In this document: in pieces, positions 53,999 through 62,000 of the stretch
How positions within the stretch are numbered: position 1 is the first letter of the stretch
Layout: the number at the start of each line of letters is the position of its first letter
Made by a program: the position numbers and the translations under genes
Source of the DNA: Elusimicrobiota bacterium
GTDB lineage: Bacteria > Elusimicrobiota > Elusimicrobia > FEN-1173
Direction: 5' to 3'
DNA length: 64,000 bases
Assembly (NCBI GenBank): GCA_016706425.1
Contig: JADJJR010000001.1
Span: forward strand, 1,240,001-1,304,000
Notes under the pieces: generated by a model
What the model was told of the DNA's origin: nothing
What the model saw: the letters and a program-made list of their open reading frames with translations, nothing else
The model's database searches: none

Positions 53999-55635
53999 CG
54001 GCGGAGGGAACGATCGAGCAAGGGGTGGTGACGGCGGAAGGCGTGACCACGGTGACGACGGAGACGGTGGGCGAGGCGGTGACGCGGGCGATCCAGAATG
54101 GGGAAAAGATTGACGGGACATTGACGGTGGAAGGGAAGACGGAGTCACTGGCGGTGCCGATGACGACCGGGCTGGTGATGGCGGCGGTATTCCCGGAGGG
54201 GTCGACGTGGGACGCCCTGGGGTTGTCTTTGGAAGAATTGAAGAAGCGGATCGAGCAGGTGGAGTCGGCGGTGCGTGTGGCGAAAGAGACGGCGGGGGCG
54301 CGGTTGTCGTTGCGGCAGGACCTGCGGGTGCGGGGTCTGGCGTTCATGCACGTGCTGGCGCCGGAGCTGAAGGCGCTGGACCCGATGTTGACGGAGCTGT
54401 TGGTGGACGCGCGGCTGTCGAGTCTGATGGCGGAATTGGGTCTGGAGACCAACGCGGAGGGGCTGCGGAAGTCGTTGAAACAGCGGATCGCGGCGTTGGG
54501 CGGGATCCGGATGACGCCGAAGACATATAAAGCGCTGGGGATCAATACGCCGAGCCGGCCGATGAGCGATGCAACGTTGAACGGTGTGGCGGAGCGGATG
54601 TTGGGGCTGATGCTGCGGGCGGAGGCGAAGGACGGCGTGGCGCCCTTGAGCCGGCGGCCGGTGGTGGAGGTGCGCCGCTACACCGCGGAAGCTTACGCCA
54701 AAGCCCACAAGAAGGCGGTGAAAGCCGGCGCGGAAACGGCGCCGAAGGCGTTCGTGTCGCAGGACGGCGAGGTTTTCACGGTGCACCTGGCGGCGATGCC
54801 GCTGGAGGAGACGGTGTTGGCGCTGGCGCACGAGGTGGCGCACGTGCCGACGCTGGCGCGGCGTGCGGGGGCGGTGAGCGCTGGGACGTCGGAACTTTTG
54901 GTGGAATACCGGATCCAAACGGCGCTGCCGCGTGAGCTGGGGCAATTGAGCCTGTTGGGCCTCCTGCGGGAGATCGACGCGCTGCGGGGTGAGAAAGGGG
55001 TGGAGGCGGCGCGGCTGTGGTTGGGGTACCAGTTGACGACGGCGCTGGCGGAGCGGTTGTCGGGTGTGAAGAACGAGGGGGCGCGGAAGTACTGGATGGA
55101 GCGGCTGTATTCGGAGGCGTCGCTGAAGGAATTGATGGCGGCGCCGGCGGTGAGCACGCGCGACGCGCGGGTGGCTGTGGTGGCGGCGAGCGAGCTGATG
55201 AACGGCAAGCGGGTGAACACGGCGGTGCTTGGGAAGTTCCAGGCGTTGGCGCGGGATTGGGCGGCGACGGAGGGGGGCTCGCCCCTGCGGTTGGTGGTGG
55301 TGGACAACCACGGGAAGGGGATGCCGCGGGCGCTGAAACAGGCCCTGCGGACGACGACGCTGAAGGGCGGGGCGCCTGTGTTTGAGGTGATGGACCGGAA
55401 GTCGGCGAAGGAGGCCCTGGAATTCAAGGGCGAAGTGGCCGTGATCGATTACACGGGACTGACGGCCCTGCTGCCTGGGTTCCTGGGGACGACGACGCTG
55501 GGGGTGCGTGTGGTGACGGGCGAGAAAGCCCTGTGGAAGAACGTCCTGAAGGGGGCGCTGATCGAGATCGGGAGCGCGGTGGACGCGATCAAGAAGGTGT
55601 TGAAGGACATGCGGGCGGTGGCGAAGAGCGCCTAA
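53971..55635 (+). CDS. Giant protein C-terminal segment with HEVAH motif (frame 3 of 3)
   Basis: About 554 residues following the second frame break; coding before 53,970 in this frame is not protein-like. It could be read as a separate gene from GTG 53,995, but there is no ribosome site and codon style continues unbroken from upstream. It is helical and Ala/Leu-rich. 'VLALAHEVAHVPTLARRAG' contains HEVAH (codons 54,829-54,843), followed 17 residues later by 'SELLVEYR', a spacing compatible with a gluzincin third ligand. The last 110 residues look alpha/beta ('LRLVVVDNHGKGMPRALKQA', 'GEVAVIDYTGLTALLPGF'). A terminator follows 21 nt after the stop. Protease activity is suggested by the motif only. 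Confidence 0.65.
   Translation, partial: DSPVVGYRVTAEGTIEQGVVTAEGVTTVTTETVGEAVTRAIQNGEKIDGTLTVEGKTESLAVPMTTGLVMAAVFPEGSTWDALGLSLEELKKRIEQVESAVRVAKETAGARLSLRQDLRVRGLAFMHVLAPELKALDPMLTELLVDARLSSLMAELGLETNAEGLRKSLKQRIAALGGIRMTPKTYKALGINTPSRPMSDATLNGVAERMLGLMLRAEAKDGVAPLSRRPVVEVRRYTAEAYAKAHKKAVKAGAETAPKAFVSQDGEVFTVHLAAMPLEETVLALAHEVAHVPTLARRAGAVSAGTSELLVEYRIQTALPRELGQLSLLGLLREIDALRGEKGVEAARLWLGYQLTTALAERLSGVKNEGARKYWMERLYSEASLKELMAAPAVSTRDARVAVVAASELMNGKRVNTAVLGKFQALARDWAATEGGSPLRLVVVDNHGKGMPRALKQALRTTTLKGGAPVFEVMDRKSAKEALEFKGEVAVIDYTGLTALLPGFLGTTTLGVRVVTGEKALWKNVLKGALIEIGSAVDAIKKVLKDMRAVAKSA
54829..54843 (+). other. Second HExxH motif (HEVAH)
   Basis: HEVAH sits in a hydrophobic helix ('VLALAHEVAHV') as in zinc metallopeptidases, with Glu in 'SELLVEYR' as possible third ligand. 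Confidence 0.55.
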
Positions 55636-55656
55636 CCCCGCCACGGATTGCAACAG

Positions 55657-55692
55657 GGGGCCCCGGTCCGCAAGGACCGGGGCCCCTTTTTT
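55657..55692 (+). terminator. Strong intrinsic terminator of the giant gene
   Basis: A perfect 13-bp stem (55,657-55,669 with 55,674-55,686, GGGGCCCCGGTCC) closes a GCAA tetraloop and is followed by six T (55,687-55,692). It starts 21 nt after the stop codon. Confidence 0.95.
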
Positions 55693-55838
55693 GGGGGCGT
55701 AAAACGCGGTTGGAACACAGCGGTCCGGGGAATAAACGCAACGCTCTCCCCATCGTGGATCTGGCGGGGGGAATGGGGAGATTTTATGGATTCCGGTCAA
55801 AAGACGGAGGGGAGTGGATGACGGGCGGGGGGCTTAGC

Positions 55839-56092
55839 CCGGATAATTCAGTTGCACGCGAGGACCGGCCGGTCGCAGAGCTCCCGGCACCTGGTCACTC
55901 GCATAGCTCGTGACACCTGGGGCGCCAGAGGCGCTGACGCGGGGCGGCAGATCCGCTGATGCGAGACGGAAAAGACCGCCCTTTTTACGAAACAAAAATG
56001 TGAGAGCGTAGCCGGGAATACGGTCGATCTTTTTTGTGAAGTAAATTGGGTCAGATTTTACGTCGAATCCCGTGGGCAACTGAATTGTTCGG
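55839..56092. repeat. Imperfect 17-nt inverted repeat flanking about 220 nt
   Basis: 55,839-55,855 (CCGGATAATTCAGTTGC) matches the reverse complement of 56,076-56,092 at 15 of 17 positions. The flanked DNA has no gene but several small hairpins. It could be a remnant of a miniature mobile element. Confidence 0.4.
56041..56061. repeat. Palindromic REP-like motif
   Basis: GTAAAT and ATTTTAC arms surround a 'TGGGTCAG' centre. This is reminiscent of palindromes linked to REP-associated (Y1) transposases that contain 'GGGTCAG'; no transposase gene is present. Confidence 0.35.
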
Positions 56093-56093
56093 A

Positions 56094-59000
56094 TTATGCT
56101 TGGGTTTGAATGACGATGTCCTCGGCGATGGATTTCAGCAAATCGGCGAGACTGTACTCCCGGGCGGGCAGGGTGTGGGAACCATCGGGGTTATCAACGC
56201 CGGGATCGCCTTGCAAATGGGGTTTCATTTGGTTCCACACCGCGGCGGGCACCACCACTTCGCGGGAAAAGACCAATAAGGAGTGGAGCAAGTTCGTCCA
56301 GCGTTGCGCTTGGTCGGGGGTGGCCCCCAGACGGAAACGAAGACCCCCTTCCCCCAGCACTCCGGAGGCTCCCAGACGCTCGCGAATCCATTCTTTGACC
56401 TCTTCGGTGTTCACCGACCCGGACGTGGGTAGGTTGTTTAAAATTAAAACGCGGCTCGTGCGGGAAGCCAGGGGGCCAGCGGATAACGCTCTTTCCATGG
56501 CGGATTTCTGATGGGGGGAGCCGGCCAAGACAACCCGGGCCCGGGGGGATTCGGCCAAAAAGGCTTCCGCGATACGCAGGAGCCCTTTCCCTTCGCCGGA
56601 GAGGACGCTGTTCCAATCCAAGGCGAGAACGGGGACGGCGGAGGAGTCGGGCCGTGGACGCGCCTCGGGGTTTGACCCCAACAGGGACAGGGCCGCCAGG
56701 GCCTTGGCTTGTTGTTCTCGGTGAGGAAGGGGGAATATGGCCGTTTCCACTTGCTCCCTTATGGAGTCCATTGTTTCCGGCGTGTTGGATTCGTCCGGCT
56801 TCCAACGGGCCAATAGGGTTTTGATGCTTTCCGCCCACGCGGGTCGCGCGGTATTCACCAAAGGATTGAGCAACGCCAAGGATTCCCGCACGCGTCGGTT
56901 GTGGTCGGCGCCCGTCCTGGGGTTTTGCATCAAGCCCGCGGCGGATTGGGCGTGATTCCAGGGCGTGAAAAGAACGCTTGCGACCGCCACCAGCCCCTTC
57001 ACGGCCGCTTGGACGGCGGGATCAACCCCGGACGCGAGCCCCGGGGCGCTAGCGGCGAGGGCCGATCCAAAAGATGAGCCGGACCCACCCGACGATGGGG
57101 AGGGCAGCGGATCGGGGCGCGTGTCGGACGCGTCGCCCAACACCCGTTCCACCACGTCCTCCAACCGGTCCGCCAGAACGTGCAGGGGAGGCGTTTCCAT
57201 CACCCCGCGGTGGCTTTGGAAAAACGATTCGATGCTTTCGGGGGTTCCGGCGATTTTAATCCATTCGTTGGATTTCATGGCGGGATCGTAAACCGCCGCG
57301 AGCCCGGCGCCTTTCGCGTCCCGCACAAAACGGTCCACCGCCGAGGCGGGAAGTCCGGCGTTCGTGAAGGCTCTTGGCATGACATAAAGCGCCCGCTCCC
57401 AGTGGCCCTCCGCCCGGCGGGACTCAACGAAGTGGATTTGGTCGGGGGATTTCAACAAATGGGACAGGAGGTCGTTTTCGTTTTCCCGGGGAAGGAAAAT
57501 GGTTTTGGCCACTTGTTGGGCTTTGGTCACCTTGTCCGCAATGCCGCCGACCGACTGGATTTTGCCCCCGCGGCTGATGGCGCCGGTGATGGTAAAGTCC
57601 TGCCGAAGGGGGCGGCCGGTGAGCGCCGACAATATCGCCAAGGTGAAGGCCGTCCCCGCCGAGTCGCCGTCTTTGGGGATGTGCCAAGGCAAAACGAGAA
57701 GGGCGATCAGTTTCCCTCGAAACGAATCGACGGTGGGGCCGCCGTTCCGTTCCAGCCAGCCCAACGCCGCGGGAAGGGCGGATTGTTGGCTGAAGTCCAT
57801 GAGGGCCTGGGCGCGGCCCGCCGCGACCACCCGCAGGGGAGATTCGGCTTGGGGCGCGGACAGAAGGTCCGCCTCGATTTCGAGAACCCGTCCCTCTTCG
57901 CCTTCGCCCGACATGACCGCCAGCCCTTGCACGCGACCGACCGCCCAAGGCGGACGTTCCTCGGTGGTTTCCAGGGGCGCGGCCCGCAGCGCCCGCCGGG
58001 CGAAGTCGGGCGTGACCTCGATGGGCGCGCTCAGGCCGCTCTTGAATTTTTCCGTGAGAGCGGCTTTGAAAACGGCGTTGAGCGCCTTGCCCAATTGACG
58101 CACCCCTTTTTCCTGGGCGTGGGTTTTTTCGACCGCCACCGCGATGACGCCGGGCAAATCGGGGGTTCGAACGTCTTCTTCGATTCGCCATTTTTGGATC
58201 AGCCGCCGCACCAGTTTTTGACCGATGGCGGCCTTGGCGGATTTGTTGTAACCCGTCAACGCCACCACGTCGAAGCGGTCCAGGAGCGGCGCCGGGATCC
58301 CTTCGAGACCGTTCGCCGTGGCGATGAAGAGGTTTTGGGAGTAGTCGGTGTCCACACCGAGGAATTTTTCCCGAACGCGGGTGTTCTGTTTGGGATCGAG
58401 GATCTGCAAAAACACATCCCCGGGGTGTTGTCCGCTCTCGTTGGGGCGCATTTTCTCGATTTCGTCGAGCAGGTAAATGCCGTTGGGCACCCCCATGCGG
58501 ATGGCCGCCTCGCACAGTTTGCCGATTTTGCTTCCCAAAAACCCCGAGTCGAACCCCACGAAATATTGCGCGTCTTTGACCGCGCCGCAGGGAACCACCG
58601 TCATGGGAATGCCCAACGCCTCCGAAATGGCGAGGACGATGGTGGTTTTGGCGGTGCCGGGAGGGCCGACCAAAAGCAGGCCTTTGCCCCGCGGCGGGGA
58701 GCCGGCGGCCCGGCTCAAAAGAGTGCGGGTCACAAAGTCCTCGATGCGGTCTTTGACTTCGTCCATTCCGAAGAATTCGGCGTCGAGGGTTTCCCGCAAT
58801 CGGCGCAACGTGTCGGGCAGATCCCCGAGTAGAATTTGGGTGTCCCGGGCCTTTTGTTCGGCGCTGGGCACGCGTGGATAAGGGAAATCCAGAATCAAGC
58901 GCAGGCGGTGCTCCAACTTCGCGGCTTCGTCGCCGCTCGAGGCGACCCACAGCCCCAAAAACTTTTCCGCCTGGGCGCGCACGGACGGGGGGAGCCGGTA

Positions 59001-62000
59001 CGATTCGCGTTCGAACCGTTGTTCGATCGACAGGTCTTTGGACCCGCGTTGGTCTTCGGCGTCCATTTTATCCCGTTCGCGCTGGAAGGTTTCCAAATCC
59101 GCCGGCGCGGGAAGGGCGCTCAGGCGGTCGATGAGACGTTGGGCCCCCCGCAGGCCCAGGGCCCGGTCGTGGATTTGTTGAACGATCCGGGAGAGGACGC
59201 CGGCGGCCAGGATCGGGCGCTCCCGCGCGCGCTCCACTTGCCCGACCTGGGCGCGGAGCACCGCCCCCGGGGGAACGTCCGCAAGGGAAAACGCGATCAC
59301 CTGGTCCCCGTAGGCGGTCACGGATTCCTGGAAACGGAGGTGCGCGGCTTCGGATCCGACGAAGACGAGGGGAAGGGGTTTGGCGCTGTCGTTGGCCACG
59401 GCCAGGATGCGCCCCAGATCAATGGCGTGCCGGGCGAGAGGGACATTCTTTTGGAATTCATCAAGGTCGATCACCAGCAGGCAATTCCCTTGCCGGGCGG
59501 CGTTTTGAATCACCCGCTGCATGCGGCGCCAGGCGAAGGAGGTGTCGTCAGCGAACTCGGTGTTCGCCATTTGGAGATTCAAAGTGTTGAGGCGGAGAAC
59601 GCGGCGGGGCAATCCGTCGCGCCAGAGGTAGCGCGCGAGGTAATCCGGCAAGGCCGCGCGCAGCGGATCGGGGCAGGAAAGGAGAACCGTGTGGCGAAGG
59701 GCCGAGGTCGCCGCTTGGTCCGCCACGGCCCGCCCCGCTCCGCGCAGGACGGGATCGAGCAAATCGTCCTCGGGACTGTTCAACGGCGCGAGGGGGCGGT
59801 GTTCCGTCACGAATCCCAGGGCCGCCATGTCTTCCAACAGACGGCCGGCGGTGTAAACGCCCAGGGTTTCCGCCAAATCGCCGACGCCGCGATGGTTTAA
59901 TTCGAAGAGTTCGTGGACGGGTTGGTTGGCGTAATCCGGAAAACGAGTCTTGAGTTCGTCCCGGGCCGCGGCTTCGTCGCCGACCAGGGGGGCCCTGTGC
60001 GCTTGTTCGATGTCGTTGACGAACAAGAGCGCTCGCCGAGCCACGGAATCCGCCCATTGAACGAGGTCCGCGGGAACGGCGGGGGACCGGGCGGGGTCCC
60101 AGGCGTTCAGCCGCCGAGCCAAGTCGTCGATGGGGTGCGGAAGGTCTCCGTCGCCGCCCTCTTTTTGGAACGCCGCGCGGAGATTCGTCAGGGTGGCGAG
60201 GGCGGCCGTTTTGTTCCCCGGGCCCACAAGGGCCTTTTGGAGGTCCAGGGCGGAGGCGCGGATGCGGAGGAGCAGGGTGTCCGAGCCGAATTGGGCGCTG
60301 GCCAGAAGCATGGACCCAACGGTGTCGGGCGGCAGCGTCCCGAAAATGTCCATAATGGCCCGCCGCTGGCCCGGGAGCATTTTATCCCCCGTGATCCAAA
60401 CATCGATCATGCGAATGAAAAACCGCGCCGCCACGGCGGGGTTGTGGACCAGGGCCGAGCGCAGAACCGCTTCGGCGCTGGCCACCTTGGTCGGATCGTA
60501 ATTTTCCACCACGGCTTCGAAAAGATCGTCCGCGACGCGGGTCGCGGGTTCGGTGACCATGCGACGCCGGTAATTGTCGTTCATAAACAGGACCGCGCGG
60601 TCCGCCGTGAATTCGCCTTTGACGCCTTCGCCGACTTGGGGCTCGGTCGAAGACGGGGGGAGGGGTTCTTGTGGAATTTGTACCTGGATGGAGTCGGCGT
60701 AATGGGCGGTTTTCCGGGCGCGGGGCGCCTCACCGGGTTCGCGAAAGGCAAAGGGGACCGCCCGGTCCCACCGGTCCACCAGGACGTAGAGGGTTTGTGG
60801 CTCGGGGGTGGCGTCCAGGGACTCCCGGGCCAGGGCCCGCAACGCGGCCACGGGCCCCGAGAAAGCAAGAAATCCATGGGCCCCCGGTCGATGTTCCGGG
60901 CGTTGGCGCGCCTGTTGAAGAAATTCCAACCAAGTCGGGTCTTGGCCATTGGCAAAGATCGACGGTCCCGGTAGGGGGATGGAAAGCTCGGCCATTCCGT
61001 CAGAGCCGGGTTGGAGAAGGGGACCCCGCAGGCCGATGACCCCGGCGGCCAAGGCGCGGACTTCCGTTTCTTGTGCGCGGGGAAGGACGACTTCGACGGC
61101 CCCCGCGTCAATCGCTCCGAACAACCGGCGCTCGAGATCGGGCACGGGCAGCAAACCCCCGCGGTTGTCGAGAGCCCCCAGAAACACGGTTTCCCGTTTT
61201 ACGGGGCGATCCGTCTCGGCCGAGACCAGGGAGACGGCGGCGGCCAGGCCGGCCGAGGGGTCCGGGGGAGTTCCGGAACGGGGCGCCGCGATCACCCATT
61301 CCTCGGGCAGTCGGAGTCCGACCAGTCGGCCGGCCAAATCCAGAATTTCCTTGAGCGCCGGCGCCGTTTGGGGATCCCCGGCGGCCGGCAGACGCGGCGC
61401 TCCGCCGCCGTAACGCAGGCGGCGCCAGAGCCGCTCAAACCAGCGGAGGCGGGGAGAGGGAACGGCGATCGAGGGATCCGTGGACTTCCCATCGGTCCAT
61501 TCGCGATGCCGACTGCCATCGTCGACCCTCCCGGCGGTGTCCCGGCGGGTTTCCAGGGCGAATGCGAAACCGTTGGCCGCGGGAAAATGGGCGAGCCCCA
61601 CCGTGTCCTGGGCCGAAAGAGGCAGTCGGGGACGCGTCGGCGTTTTGAGGCACGCGTCGATCAGCTCGGCGTCCACCGTCACGGGCGCGCGCCGTCCATT
61701 GAGCGCCCACCGCTTGGCCGCGAAAAGGACAATCCGCTCCAGGAGCCGTTCCAATTCCCGAACGCCTTGTTCGCGATCGTGCAATCGGATGAGGTGGGCG
61801 AGGGCGTCTCCCGCCCGGGGAAAAACGAGAGCGTCCCGGAGACCCAACTCGGCCAAAACCTTGGGCAGCATAAACCGCGCGGCGATTTGAATTTTTTCGG
61901 CCTCGGTGTAGCCATTCAGAGTCTCGATCTGCATGCGGTTTATCAGCGGCCCTATGATGCGCCCCTTGTCGTTGCCGGTGAGGACGAATTCCACTTCGCT

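Larger units (their letters stand above)
55693..56093. other. Intergenic region between convergent giant and tandem-Lon genes
   Basis: About 400 nt with no convincing gene; short open frames have no ribosome sites. It contains small hairpin-capable stretches (for example GCGCC-aga-GGCGC near 55,921), an imperfect 17-nt inverted repeat, and an AT-rich end with a short palindrome. Confidence 0.6.

Noticed and set aside
53995..55635. Separate gene starting at GTG 53,995
   Set aside because: No ribosome site, codon style continuous with upstream, and one added G restores a smooth protein; kept as the giant protein's C-terminal segment.
52130..55800. Long minus-strand open frames opposite the C-terminus of the giant gene
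   Set aside because: Same Arg/His/Pro-rich shadow pattern; the plus-strand frame holds the coherent motifs.
55920..56020. Riboswitch upstream of a gene
   Set aside because: Lies at the 3' ends of two convergent genes, not in a leader, and matches no riboswitch core I recognise.
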